Source: an uncultured Parabacteroides sp.
GTDB lineage: Bacteria; Bacteroidota; Bacteroidia; Bacteroidales; Tannerellaceae
DNA length: 64,000 bases
NCBI GenBank assembly: GCA_937894065.1
Contig: CALCST010000043.1
Location: 1-64,000 of the forward strand
Reading direction: 5' to 3'
Positions 17,065 to 25,860 of this stretch are shown piece after piece; the stretch's first letter is position 1; every line of letters begins with the position of its first letter. A program made the translations under genes and the position numbers. The notes below the pieces were generated by a model that was not told the origin of the DNA, did not search any database, and saw only the letters and a list, made by a program, of their open reading frames with translations.

Positions 17065-17697
17065 TCACTCAAATCTAGAGTTTTTCCAAGTATATTTCTT
17101 CTCTTTACTCTTTATAAAAGCATTGATTTTATCCAGCATTTCTTTAGGCAAATATTCAGGAGTATTGTATATCGCTGTTAGCGTCGGCTCGTTTTCATCA
17201 AGTCTGTATTCGATTAAATCGAAATCAGCAAAACTGTTTACTTCCTGCCAAGCAATAGATGTCGTGTCATTATCAGCTTTGAAGAAATCCTCTCTTTTAG
17301 CCAGATTTATTATATCTCCGGTGTTGAGTGGCTTCCAGTCTGTTGAGAAGAATTCCACTTTGCTGTCAGCAACAGGACCGAAATATGTCGTCACCATGCA
17401 AATCACATAAGTATTATTGATTAAAGGAAGGCGGCGCATCTCAATGCGAGTGCTTTCGGTTGACTTCAGGCGGAGATAATCCTCATTCATCAATTCCAGA
17501 ACTGATGTTCCGTTCATATTATTCTTCAATGAAGCATCTTTTCCTTCGTTATATAAATCTGTTATATCTTTTCGCCAAGCATTTTCCAGTTGAGGAATAT
17601 ATTGGTCCGGCATTTGGCGAAACAAAGTATTTATATCTTGAGCATTTGAGCCTAATGTCGCCACACTGGCAAACATTGTTATCAATAATTTTTTCAT
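17065..17697 (-). CDS. DUF3256 family exported protein
   Basis: A protein of 210 residues with a signal peptide ending near LGSNAQ. The motif LFRQMPDQYIPQLENAWRKD and the later DFDLIEYRLD and PEYLPKEM blocks match the Bacteroidales-restricted DUF3256 family; no activity is known. The M-K-K start is chosen over an ATG three codons upstream because it gives the better signal peptide. It is the last gene of the leftward truA - EamA - DUF3256 cluster, with an 11-bp gap after the transporter. Confidence 0.78.
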   Translation of the reverse strand: MKKLLITMFASVATLGSNAQDINTLFRQMPDQYIPQLENAWRKDITDLYNEGKDASLKNNMNGTSVLELMNEDYLRLKSTESTRIEMRRLPLINNTYVICMVTTYFGPVADSKVEFFSTDWKPLNTGDIINLAKREDFFKADNDTTSIAWQEVNSFADFDLIEYRLDENEPTLTAIYNTPEYLPKEMLDKINAFIKSKEKKYTWKNSRFE

Positions 17698-17708
17698 TTC
17701 AATCATTC

Positions 17709-18605
17709 TTATTTTGTTCCCAAATATAGGAATATCATTCCAATTAACACAAGCAATAAATCCAAGGCTTTGCTCTTTAAGTTTTTTTCATGGAATAGCA
17801 GAGCTCCGGCAGCAAAAGTAACAAGGACATTGCTGCGGCGTATCATTGAAATAATTGATATCATAGAATCCGGAAAACTCAGAGCATAGAAATATATCCA
17901 GTCTGCAAGGCAAATGAAAACTGAGATGAAAAGAATATTCCATCTCCATACAAACGGAGTTGTTTGTTTGCGGCGTGGATACCAAAGGAATATCAATATG
18001 AAACACATAATGATGCACTGATATACATTGAACCACACCTGGACAGTCATCACATCAAGGTCGCCCATCAGATGCTTGTCGTATAATCCGCTACATGTTC
18101 CCAACAACACAGACAGAACAGTCAGATATATCCATTTGTTACTTGTGAATTTTATACCTTCCTTTTTGCCCGAAACAGAAAGCAGATAAAATGATGCCAC
18201 AGCAAATGCCACACCAATCCACTGATACAGATTCAATCTTTCACCAAAAATGATTAAAGCTCCAAGCAGAGTCAGCACTGGCTGAGTAGCCTTAATCGGT
18301 CCGGACAATGTTATCGGCAAATGCTTCAGGGCAAAGTATCCGGAAATCCAGGACGACAGAACAATGACAGCCTTTATAAACACAGCTACATGAGTCTCAA
18401 ACGACACTTTCGGAACATAAAAAGGTGTGTTGTCCAGAACGTCAGTGTAGAATGACAACAGAATGAACGGTAAAAAAATCAGACTGCAAACCAAAGTGTT
18501 GCAGAACAGAACAGGAATCACGGCGTTCCCGTTTAACGACATCTTTTTGTTTATTTCATAACATCCCAGAAGGAATGCCGATAGAAATGCAAGTAATAAC
18601 CACAT
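17709..18605 (-). CDS. EamA/DMT-type inner-membrane transporter
   Basis: This 298-residue protein is almost wholly hydrophobic with about ten transmembrane helices in two halves, each of the EamA pattern (LLALLSAFLLG start; SGPIKATQPVLTLLGALIIF at the end of half 1; DSMISIISMIRRSNVLVTF in half 2). It belongs to the drug/metabolite transporter superfamily; the cargo is unknown. It starts 14 bp after the truA stop and is probably cotranscribed with it. Confidence 0.85.
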   Translation of the reverse strand: MWLLLAFLSAFLLGCYEINKKMSLNGNAVIPVLFCNTLVCSLIFLPFILLSFYTDVLDNTPFYVPKVSFETHVAVFIKAVIVLSSWISGYFALKHLPITLSGPIKATQPVLTLLGALIIFGERLNLYQWIGVAFAVASFYLLSVSGKKEGIKFTSNKWIYLTVLSVLLGTCSGLYDKHLMGDLDVMTVQVWFNVYQCIIMCFILIFLWYPRRKQTTPFVWRWNILFISVFICLADWIYFYALSFPDSMISIISMIRRSNVLVTFAAGALLFHEKNLKSKALDLLLVLIGMIFLYLGTK

Positions 18606-18619
18606 ATGATTTTGGAAAT

Positions 18620-19372
18620 TTATAAAATAAAGATATCCTCCGGATAAGTAACATCAACCAGAAACAATGCATGACCGGGAACTGAAGTTCCGGCAACGCA
18701 TCTGTCCTTTGCCTCAATAACTCTTCTCAGTCCAGCTTCGTCAAGTTTTCCTCTTCCAACTTCAATCAGTGTTCCCACTATGGCACGAACCATATTTCTC
18801 AGGAATCTGTCCGCCGAAATAGTGAAAACCCATAAATCTCCTTCTTTCTCCCAGACTGCCTTGTATATTTTGCAGTTATTGGTCTTCACGTCAGTATGCA
18901 ATTTGCTGAAACTGGTGAAATCTATGTAATCGAAGAGCACAGAACAAGCTTTGTTCATTGCATCAAAGTCCAGAGTTCCGGGAATTTTATAGGACAATTC
19001 GTAATTGAAAGGATTCTTCTTTGTTGTAATATAATATTTATAAGTGCGGGATGTCGCGTCGAATCTGGCATGAGCATCCGGACGCACCGGCACAATCTTA
19101 TGGATAGCAATATCCTTTGGAAGAATTCTGTTCATCTTTTCTGCCAGAAATGCCAAATCCTCAATAGGCGTTTCCCAATCGAAATGAGCAATCATAAGCT
19201 TTGCATGAACTCCGGCATCGGTTCTGCCCGCGCCGACAATGGAAACAGGTTTTCGTAACAACGTAGTCAAAGCATTCTCAATACTTTCCTGAACCGTGAT
19301 TGCATTAGGTTGGATTTGCCATCCGCAAAAACTTTTGCCATTGTAGCTTAAATAAATAAAATATCGCTGCAT
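18620..19372 (-). CDS. truA: tRNA pseudouridine(38-40) synthase
   Basis: TruA converts uridines 38-40 of the tRNA anticodon arm to pseudouridine in the cytoplasm. The 250 residues carry GAGRTDAGVHA with the catalytic Asp52, the RYFIYLSYNGKSFCGWQ start block and the RFLRNMVRAIVGTLIEVG RNA-binding helix. It heads the leftward operon. Its likely promoter is 175 bp upstream (19547-19577), so its leader holds repeat copy G. Confidence 0.95.
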   Translation of the reverse strand: MQRYFIYLSYNGKSFCGWQIQPNAITVQESIENALTTLLRKPVSIVGAGRTDAGVHAKLMIAHFDWETPIEDLAFLAEKMNRILPKDIAIHKIVPVRPDAHARFDATSRTYKYYITTKKNPFNYELSYKIPGTLDFDAMNKACSVLFDYIDFTSFSKLHTDVKTNNCKIYKAVWEKEGDLWVFTISADRFLRNMVRAIVGTLIEVGRGKLDEAGLRRVIEAKDRCVAGTSVPGHALFLVDVTYPEDIFIL

Positions 19373-19391
19373 CCTTTTTTATCATTTATTT

Positions 19392-19527
19392 AAGTTTCGC
19401 TCGTCGCACAATTTAAAAGTTGACAAGGTCAAAGAAACTTCTAACTTCTATCCCTAATTATACTGAAAACCTTGTTAACTAGTCAACTTGTCAACTCGTT
19501 AACTAAAAATTGAACCCGGCGAAACTT
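19392..19527. repeat. Octamer repeat copy G in the truA leader
   Basis: It starts AAGTTTCGC (19392-19400) and ends GCGAAACTT (19519-19527). Inside are AAGTTGACAAGG on the left and CTTGTTAACTAGTCAACTTG and TCAACTCGTTAAC on the right. By position it is transcribed as part of the truA 5' leader. Confidence 0.8.
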
Positions 19528-19546
19528 GAATTCTTAATTAACACGG

Positions 19547-19577
19547 CAAAGGTATGAACACTTTTGCTTTTCTACAA
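19547..19577 (-). promoter_or_regulatory. Promoter of the truA operon
   Basis: On the minus strand TTG (19577-19575), 20 bp, then TACCTTTG (19554-19547). It matches the consensus well. It is divergent from the promoter at 19605-19635. Confidence 0.7.
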
Positions 19578-19604
19578 TAAACAGCTCAACTTGTTTTGGT
19601 GCGC

Positions 19605-19635
19605 TTTGTTTTATGTTGTAAAACAATTATTTTTG
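19605..19635 (+). promoter_or_regulatory. Promoter of the AspT-type transporter gene
   Basis: TTTG (19605-19608), 19 bp, then TATTTTTG (19628-19635): a full match to the Bacteroides consensus, 35 bp before the start codon. Confidence 0.8.
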
Positions 19636-19670
19636 CATCGAAAATATTATTTACTCAAGTTTCATAAATT

Positions 19671-21269
19671 ATGTTTGAATCACTTTTGCAGACTTCCTAT
19701 TTTGCTTTGTTTTTAATCATCGCTCTTGGCTTTATCCTTGGCCGCGTCAAAATCAAAGGCTTATCGTTGGACATTTCAGCCGTCATTTTCATTGCCTTGC
19801 TCTTTGGTCATTTCGGCGTTGTCATTCCAAAAGAACTTGGAAACATTGGTTTGGTGCTGTTTATTTTTACTATTGGTATTCAGGCTGGTCCCGGTTTCTT
19901 CGATTCATTTAAAAGTAAGGGAAAGACTTTGATTATTCTTGCTATGCTTATTGTCGGCTCTGCCAGTCTTACAGGTGTAGCTTTGAAATATTTGTTTGAT
20001 ATAGACACTCCGAGTTTGGTCGGTCTGATTGCCGGAGCATTGACCAGTACACCAGGTTTGGCAGTGGCAATCGACACAACTCAATCTTCTGCCGCCTCAA
20101 TCGCATACGGTATAGCATATCCGTTTGGTGTAATCGGTGTTATCCTGTTTGTCAAGCTTCTTCCCAAAATATTGCGTATAGATTTGCAGCAGGAAGCAAA
20201 CAGGCTGGAGCTTGAACGCAAGAGCCAGTATCCTGCATTGCATGCTGCAACATTCAGAGTTGAGAATGATTCCGTATGCAACAGAACATTGGCACAATTA
20301 CAGTTGCGAAGCATGACCGGTGCCGTTGTTTCCCGCCTGAAACAAGGTGACCATATATGTATGCCAAAAGCAACTACAAAACTATCCGAAGGCGATTTGA
20401 TTCGCGTTGTTGGTAATGACAAATCACTGGAGCAGGTCGGCCTTCTGGTTGGTAGCAGAGTGGATAAGGATATTCCTTTTGCCGGAACTCAGGAATTGCA
20501 GTCAATGCTTGTTACAAAGAAAAACCTTGTGAACAAGACTCTTGGGCATCTTAACTTGCAGGGAACATTCGGCTGTACCGTAACTCGAGTTCGCCGAAGC
20601 GGTATCGACTTGCCTCCGAAACCAAATTTGTCATTGAAATTAGGTGATAAACTTATGGTTGCCGGAGAGAAAGAAGGACTCAAGGAATTAGGCCAGTTCC
20701 TTGGAAATGACGAGAAGCGACTTTCTGATACAGACTTTTTCCCGATAGCGGCAGGTATAGTGTTGGGTGTTCTTTTCGGTAAAATGAACATCTCATTCTC
20801 CGACAGCTTTAGTTTCTCACCGGGTTTGACAGGAGGAATATTGATGGTCGCTCTTATCCTCAGCGCGATAGGAAAGACCGGACCGATAATGTGGACCATG
20901 TCAGGCTCAGCCAACCAGTTGTTGCGCCAGTTCGGACTTCTCTTGTTCCTTTCTGAAGTCGGAACGTCAGCCGGTACAAATCTTATTTCCACATTCCAGG
21001 AAAGCGGATGGACATTATTCGGAGTAGGAGTTGCCATAACAATGGTTCCTATGATAATAGCATTGATATTCGGATATTATGTATTCAAGATAAATATATT
21101 GGATTTGCTGGGAACAATTGCCGGTGGTATGACAAGTACTCCGGGTCTTGCAGCAGCAGATTCTATGTCCGACAGTTCTGCACCGAGCATTGCCTATGCC
21201 ACAGTGTATCCGATAGCAATGGTGTTCCTTATTCTTTTCATCCAGTTCATAGCTTCACTGATAGTCTGA
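19671..21269 (+). CDS. AspT/YidE-type putative transporter with two TrkA-C domains
   Basis: This 532-residue protein has two membrane halves around a soluble core. Each half carries the motif TSTPGLA (AGALTSTPGLAVAID and AGGMTSTPGLAAADS) followed by a Ser-Ala-rich SIAYxxxYP segment, the signature of the aspartate:alanine exchanger family. The core (about 200-370) holds two TrkA-C/RCK_C modules (for example GDLIRVVGNDKSLEQ, GDKLMVAGEKEG), which in relatives bind regulatory ligands. The cargo is unknown. It has a strong promoter of its own, and an inverted repeat follows. Confidence 0.85.
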   Translation: MFESLLQTSYFALFLIIALGFILGRVKIKGLSLDISAVIFIALLFGHFGVVIPKELGNIGLVLFIFTIGIQAGPGFFDSFKSKGKTLIILAMLIVGSASLTGVALKYLFDIDTPSLVGLIAGALTSTPGLAVAIDTTQSSAASIAYGIAYPFGVIGVILFVKLLPKILRIDLQQEANRLELERKSQYPALHAATFRVENDSVCNRTLAQLQLRSMTGAVVSRLKQGDHICMPKATTKLSEGDLIRVVGNDKSLEQVGLLVGSRVDKDIPFAGTQELQSMLVTKKNLVNKTLGHLNLQGTFGCTVTRVRRSGIDLPPKPNLSLKLGDKLMVAGEKEGLKELGQFLGNDEKRLSDTDFFPIAAGIVLGVLFGKMNISFSDSFSFSPGLTGGILMVALILSAIGKTGPIMWTMSGSANQLLRQFGLLLFLSEVGTSAGTNLISTFQESGWTLFGVGVAITMVPMIIALIFGYYVFKINILDLLGTIAGGMTSTPGLAAADSMSDSSAPSIAYATVYPIAMVFLILFIQFIASLIV

Positions 21270-21400
21270 GGAAACAATTTGCTGTCCAAACCACAATATT
21301 CAGGTATATCCGCACTTGAAAATACATTTTTCTAGGTATTGCCTTGCCCTGTTGTAAAAACGAAATTTGCCATTGGATAATAAATAATGGTTTTAGGGTA

Positions 21401-21444
21401 AACGGCCGTGATAATTTTCGGCATTCTGCCTTATCGCGGCCGTT
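21401..21444. terminator. GC-rich hairpin between the transporter gene and fldA
   Basis: Arms AACGGCCGTGATAA (21401-21414) and TTATCGCGGCCGTT (21431-21444) match at 13 of 14 positions, followed by CTCATTTTTAA. It is probably the terminator of the upstream gene; because it ends 25 bp before fldA it could also act in that gene's leader. Confidence 0.65.
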
Positions 21445-21469
21445 CTCATTTTTAATAAGTTAAAGAATT

Positions 21470-21976
21470 ATGAAAACAACAGGAATTTTTTTCGGTTCGT
21501 CCGGTGGAGTAACAGAAGAAGTGGCAAATAAAATAGCTGAGAAATTGGGTGTACCCGGATCTGATGTCCATAACGTAGCCTCAGCTTCGCCTGAAGATGT
21601 GGGAAAATATGAAGTATTGCTGCTAGGAAGCTCAACCTGGGGAGCCGGAGATTTGCAGGACGATTGGTATGATTTCCTTCCTAAAATCCAAAAACTGGAT
21701 TTGTCTGATAAAATAGTAGCATTGTTCGGATGTGGCGATTCCTCTTCATTTGGCGACACATTCTGCGATGCCTTGGGCACAATTTACAACGACCTTCAAA
21801 ATACAGGATGCAAATTCATCGGTTCGGTTGATGCATCAGATTATACTTATGACGATTCTACGGCAGTTGTCGGCGGCCGTTTTGTCGGACTGGCACTTGA
21901 TGAAATGAATGAGGATGACAAAACACCTGAAAGAATTGAGAATTGGGTTAATGCTCTGAAAGCAGAAATTTGTTGA
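21470..21976 (+). CDS. fldA: Flavodoxin
   Basis: A small cytoplasmic FMN electron carrier of 168 residues, the length of long-chain flavodoxins. The phosphate-binding loop is FGSSGGVT (residues 7-14), where most flavodoxins have TGTT at its centre; the isoalloxazine loops are GSSTWGAGDLQDDW and GCGDSSSFGDTFCDA. It may replace ferredoxin under low iron. The next gene, 26 bp on, is DUF2023, a family often found beside flavodoxin in Bacteroidetes. Confidence 0.92.
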   Translation: MKTTGIFFGSSGGVTEEVANKIAEKLGVPGSDVHNVASASPEDVGKYEVLLLGSSTWGAGDLQDDWYDFLPKIQKLDLSDKIVALFGCGDSSSFGDTFCDALGTIYNDLQNTGCKFIGSVDASDYTYDDSTAVVGGRFVGLALDEMNEDDKTPERIENWVNALKAEIC

Positions 21977-22002
21977 CATTAAAATATAGGAGATATTGCT
22001 GT

Positions 22003-22365
22003 ATGGTTATGTTGAGCAGTGGTGTACCCGGTGAAATAAAAGTCCTTTTGAATCATATATATGAATTCAAGAAAGGAGTGCGCAACCTTGTTCTCTACAC
22101 TGTCAACAAGTGTTATGAACCGATTGCTGTGGAGCGTTTGGAAAGTCAGGGTATAGAATATATAAGGCAGGAAGCAGGGAAGAATTCTGTAAATATTTAT
22201 TTCGGACGCTCGGAATGTCTTCACACAATAGGATTGATAGCAGATAAGCCATTGAATATGCTTTCTCCTGAAGAAGACTTCATCCTTGGAGCTCTTCTTG
22301 GATATGACCTTCGTTTGCAATGTGAGCGTTATTGCAGCAGGAGGAGAAACAGTATTCAGCAATAA
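22003..22365 (+). CDS. DUF2023 family protein, flavodoxin partner gene
   Basis: This protein has 120 residues from the ATG at 22003. That start is favoured by an AGGAGA Shine-Dalgarno at 21988-21993 with 9 bp spacing, unusual for this genome; the longer frame begins with TTG inside the fldA stop region. The sequence HHIYEFKKG-like (NHIYEFKKGVRNLVLYT), then IYFGRSECLHTI and FILGALLGYDL, matches DUF2023, a family of unknown function. The Shine-Dalgarno and the close spacing point to cotranscription with fldA. The tail CERYCSRRR is basic. Confidence 0.8.
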   Translation: MVMLSSGVPGEIKVLLNHIYEFKKGVRNLVLYTVNKCYEPIAVERLESQGIEYIRQEAGKNSVNIYFGRSECLHTIGLIADKPLNMLSPEEDFILGALLGYDLRLQCERYCSRRRNSIQQ

Positions 22366-22389
22366 TTTTTCAGTTGACAAAATGAGGTT

Positions 22390-22510
22390 GTGTCGAAATA
22401 TATTTAAACGCAGAGACACCGAGATACAGAGTTTTTTTATTTAATTCATATTCAATGAATATTCTCTGTGTCTTTGTGTCTCTGTGTTTTATTTTTTGTG
22501 TTTTGACACA
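22390..22510. terminator. Long nested hairpin between convergent DUF2023 and kdsB genes
   Basis: Outer arms TGTGTCGAAA (22390-22399) and TTTTGACACA (22501-22510) enclose arms at 22406-22431 and 22464-22489 (AACGCAGAGACACC and GTGTCTCTGTGTTT portions). T runs lie on both sides, so it can work in both directions. Its AGAGACAC/GTGTCTCT sequence is unlike the GTTGACAA repeat family. Confidence 0.7.
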
Positions 22511-22539
22511 CCATCTTCTGATATCTAGTCAACTCTCAG

Positions 22540-23295
22540 TTACCTATCCTTCTTAAGAAACTCAATAGCCTTTTCCATATCCTCAGGAGTATCAATACCA
22601 ATAGTTTCCTGATTAGTTATTCCAACCTTGATTTTATATCCGTTTTCCAGCCAGCGGAGCTGTTCCAGACTTTCTGCAATTTCCAGTGAAGACTGAGGCA
22701 GAGATGTAATTTCTTTCAGAACATCAGCTCTGTAAGCATACATTCCTATATGCTTGTAATATGTGTGATTCGGCAGCCATTCACTAAAATGCTTTCCCCT
22801 CATATATGGAATAATTGAGCGACTGAAATACATCGCTTCCATATTTTTGTTTATAACAACCTTTGGACTGTTGGCATTGAACAGAGCCGTTTCGAAATCA
22901 TCATCCGGACGGAAAGGCTTCACAAGAGTAGCAATCTGAACATCCTCCGAATCGAAGCAATGCATCAGAGCCTCTATTTGCTCTTTGCATATAAAAGGTT
23001 CGTCGCCCTGAATATTGATTATAATATCATTTTCGTTGCCCACTTTGGTGAAAGCCTCATAGCACCTGTCTGTTCCGCTCTTGTGTTTGTCGGAAGTCAT
23101 AACCACGTTTCCTCCGAAACCTTTCACAGCTTCTTCGATGCGTGTATCGTCTGTAGCAACATATACATTGCTGATAACTTCTGAAACTCTTTCATATACA
23201 CGCTGAATCATCGGTTTTCCGTCCATATCAGCCAATGGCTTTCCCGGAAATCGGGTTGAGGCATAGCGTGCAGGTATAATTGCTAAAAATCTCAT
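22540..23295 (-). CDS. kdsB: CMP-KDO synthetase (3-deoxy-manno-octulosonate cytidylyltransferase)
   Basis: KdsB activates KDO with CTP for the inner core of lipopolysaccharide, in the cytoplasm. The 251 residues include the nucleotide-binding start AIIPARYASTRFPGKPLAD, the MTSDKHKSGTDR motif, NIQGDEPFI with the metal-binding Asp, and KHIGMYAYR. It marks the host as Gram-negative. It lies downstream of the KefB-like gene on the same strand, with repeat copy H between them. Confidence 0.95.
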   Translation of the reverse strand: MRFLAIIPARYASTRFPGKPLADMDGKPMIQRVYERVSEVISNVYVATDDTRIEEAVKGFGGNVVMTSDKHKSGTDRCYEAFTKVGNENDIIINIQGDEPFICKEQIEALMHCFDSEDVQIATLVKPFRPDDDFETALFNANSPKVVINKNMEAMYFSRSIIPYMRGKHFSEWLPNHTYYKHIGMYAYRADVLKEITSLPQSSLEIAESLEQLRWLENGYKIKVGITNQETIGIDTPEDMEKAIEFLKKDR

Positions 23296-23315
23296 ATTGT
23301 TGAATATTAATTGAT

Positions 23316-23400
23316 GTTTTGCAAACTCTGTTTTAAAGTTGACAAGGTTTCAGAGACAAGTTAACTCGTCAACTTTAAAACCTGTCTCTTGAAACTTGAG
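23316..23400. repeat. Octamer repeat copy H
   Basis: It opens with GTTTTGCAAA and closes with GAAACTTGAG, weak forms of the family ends. The core AAAGTTGACAAGG / CAACTTTAAAACC includes GTTAACTCGTCAACTT. It lies between the KefB-like stop and the kdsB start, both leftward, so it is either in kdsB's leader or ends the upstream transcript. Confidence 0.7.
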
Positions 23401-23427
23401 TTATTATATCCTACTGATTGTAATATT

Positions 23428-25698
23428 TCAATTTGACAGAATTTTTCCTTCACTCAGTAATATTGCTTGCTTGTGTTCGCCTACAATCCAGACTATATCA
23501 CCTTTTTCGAACACAGTTGAAGGTGGCGGGTTCTGTATTGATGTGTTGCCACGCTCAATACCAATAACAAGACACTTTGCCTGGTCGCGGATACCGGAAT
23601 CCTGTATGGATTTTCCGATAAGAGAGGAATTTTCAGTAATGTAAAATTGCTCAATCTTGACTTCCTCCTTGCTTGCATTCTCATGTTCAAGCACAGACTC
23701 CTGATATCTTTTTTCAATATATTGATGGAAGGATTCCAAATCACTGTCACTTCCCACAACCACAATCTTGTCGAAAGGATAAAGGCGCTCTTCGCCTCCT
23801 GGGATATTTATCCTTTCATCACCTCTGACAATTGTTACGACATTGACATTGCATTTCTTGCGGAAATTAAGCTCCTTCAATGTCTTGCCAATACTTGGAG
23901 ATGACTGTTTAATCTCATAGTCGGCAAGGTGCAAATCCCTTTCAAGCAAGTGATTCGTAAATTTCTGTGATATCGGCGCCTTTTTCTCTTCCTCAATTTC
24001 TCTTGCCGACAAATTGCTGAAGAAACGGCGTTCAAGCAGAATTGACTGGCGCTTCAGCTTTCGTGAGAAAATAATGAAGAAAATCATCATTACGGCAATT
24101 CCCCACAGGAAACCCACAGTAAGGTTCACATATTTACTCAAAGGAATCATTATGAGTCCGACGCAAAGAAGAATCCTCAGAATAATCAGTGAAATAAGAG
24201 GACCGCGATTATATTTGCTGTCCTGCCACAAATGCTGGAATTCAACAGAACGGTTCTTTTTCATCATAATAGCTCTCAGGAGAGGGGCAATTATCAGGAT
24301 GATTCCTGCCAGTGCTATCACGTTGCCTTTCCATCCTTCAATTTCTTTTGTGATAATAGGAGCTACAAACTGCATCCATGTGAAAATAAGAACAAGGCTC
24401 AATGACGTATATACACCAACTATTCTCAGCAAAGCCTTCAGCAGCTTGTTCCAAGTACTCTTTTGCCTGATAGTATTTGAGCCGGAAGTATATCTGTCCA
24501 GAAACCTTTTGGCTTGCTCCGGTATAACCCTTTCCGCAAATCTTACTCCCGGTTCCGCCATCCTTATCATATAAGGCGTAAAGAATGTGGTTATCACAGA
24601 AACAGCCACTACAATAGGATACAGAAAATCGTCAGTCACTTTCAATGTCTGTCCAAGCGAAGCAATGATAAAAGCGAACTCACCGATTTGGGCAAGCGAG
24701 AAACCGGACTGTATGGCAATCTTGAGAGGCTGACCGGATAACAGCACACCGAAAGTTCCGAAACATATTTGTCCGATAACCACCACAACAGTGATGATTA
24801 AAATAGGCCATTTATATTCCCACAGCAATGCCGGGTCGATAAGCATACCGACGGAAACGAAGAATATTGAGCCGAAAAGATTCTTTACAGGCTTTATAAC
24901 CTCTTCAATATGCTCAGCCTCCACAGTCTCAGCCAATATGGAGCCCATAAGAAATGCGCCCAAGGCAGATGAAAAACCTGCTTTTGTCGCTATCAGAACC
25001 ATGCCAAGGCAAAGACCGATGCTGAGTATAAGCATAGTTTCATCATTCAGATATTTTCTGGTCTTTTCCAATAACGACGGTATGGCAAAAATGCCGACAA
25101 CAAAGCAAAACAGAAGAAACACACCGAGCTTTATAACACTGTTGAGCAGCTCCAGACCTTCCACTTCCTTGCTGACAGCCAAAGTGGAAAGCAGCACCAT
25201 AAGCAAAACAGCAAATAAATCTTCGACCACCAGAATACCGAAAACCACACCGGCAAATCTCTGGTTGCGCAGCCCCATATCGTCAAAAGCCTTGAATATA
25301 ATGGTAGTTGATGACATTGACAGCATACCGCCGAGGAATATAGAACTCATCTGGCTCCAGCCAAGCATCGTCCCGGTCAGATACCCGAGCGTCATCATCC
25401 CGGTGAGGATTGTAATGGCACCGATAATCGCTGTTCCGCCCACTTTCAGCAGTTTCTTTATACTGAATTCCAAACCGAGGGCAAACAAAAGGAATATAAC
25501 ACCTATATCAGCCCATATTCTTATGCTTTCCATATTGGTCACTGTCGGCATAATTTCTATTGACGGACCGGCAAGGATTCCTGCCACGATATATCCGAGA
25601 ACAACAGGCTGTTTCAGCCATTTGAACAGAATGGTCACGATTCCTGCCAGAATAAGGATAACGGCAAGATCTGAAATTAGTGAAGGTATGTGTGACAT
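23428..25698 (-). CDS. KefB-like cation:proton antiporter (CPA2) with two TrkA-C domains
   Basis: This 756-residue inner-membrane protein has about twelve helices of the Na_H_Exchanger (CPA2) type in residues 1-400 (GYIVAGILAGPS, FLLFALGLEFSIKKL, ALGAFLMGSILAET). A second hydrophobic block (about 405-550) is followed by two TrkA-C modules (GDERINIPGGEERLYPFDKI and FEKGDIVWIVGEHKQ). The NAD-binding TrkA-N domain of KefB/KefC is not seen between them. It probably exchanges K+ or Na+ for H+; the ion is inferred. Repeat copy I lies in its upstream region. Confidence 0.85.
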   Translation of the reverse strand: MSHIPSLISDLAVILILAGIVTILFKWLKQPVVLGYIVAGILAGPSIEIMPTVTNMESIRIWADIGVIFLLFALGLEFSIKKLLKVGGTAIIGAITILTGMMTLGYLTGTMLGWSQMSSIFLGGMLSMSSTTIIFKAFDDMGLRNQRFAGVVFGILVVEDLFAVLLMVLLSTLAVSKEVEGLELLNSVIKLGVFLLFCFVVGIFAIPSLLEKTRKYLNDETMLILSIGLCLGMVLIATKAGFSSALGAFLMGSILAETVEAEHIEEVIKPVKNLFGSIFFVSVGMLIDPALLWEYKWPILIITVVVVIGQICFGTFGVLLSGQPLKIAIQSGFSLAQIGEFAFIIASLGQTLKVTDDFLYPIVVAVSVITTFFTPYMIRMAEPGVRFAERVIPEQAKRFLDRYTSGSNTIRQKSTWNKLLKALLRIVGVYTSLSLVLIFTWMQFVAPIITKEIEGWKGNVIALAGIILIIAPLLRAIMMKKNRSVEFQHLWQDSKYNRGPLISLIILRILLCVGLIMIPLSKYVNLTVGFLWGIAVMMIFFIIFSRKLKRQSILLERRFFSNLSAREIEEEKKAPISQKFTNHLLERDLHLADYEIKQSSPSIGKTLKELNFRKKCNVNVVTIVRGDERINIPGGEERLYPFDKIVVVGSDSDLESFHQYIEKRYQESVLEHENASKEEVKIEQFYITENSSLIGKSIQDSGIRDQAKCLVIGIERGNTSIQNPPPSTVFEKGDIVWIVGEHKQAILLSEGKILSN

Positions 25699-25718
25699 CT
25701 TTATATGTTAATTTAATT

Positions 25719-25802
25719 CAAGTTCCGCTAAGCCCGACTTTCAGTTAACGAGCTGTCAAGAAAACAGGCAGGCAAGCACCATAGCCTTGTCCCCTTGTCT
25801 CT
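25719..25802. repeat. Octamer repeat copy I, degenerate
   Basis: It opens AAGTTCCGCTAAG, then AGTTAACGAGCTGTCAAG, and on the right CCTTGTCCCCTTGTCTCT; the right end is absent because the promoter of the next gene begins there. It lies between divergent genes and is in the leader of the KefB-like gene if that is read from a minus-strand TAACTTTG at 25820-25813. Confidence 0.6.
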
Positions 25803-25807
25803 ATTTA

Positions 25808-25839
25808 TTTGTCAAAGTTATGCATTTATTTTATTTTTG
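25808..25839 (+). promoter_or_regulatory. Promoter of the AlbA_2 gene
   Basis: TTTG (25808-25811), 20 bp, then TATTTTTG (25832-25839): full consensus, 21 bp before the ATG at 25861. It overlaps a possible minus-strand -7 box (25820-25813) for the divergent antiporter gene. Confidence 0.8.
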
Positions 25840-25860
25840 CGTATCAAAAGAAAACCTAAA

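Noticed and set aside
24791..25711. Plus-strand open frame of 306 codons opposite the KefB-like gene
   Set aside because: It mirrors the antiporter gene, whose membrane motifs and TrkA-C domains are clear; the plus-strand product is basic, low in structure and without motifs.
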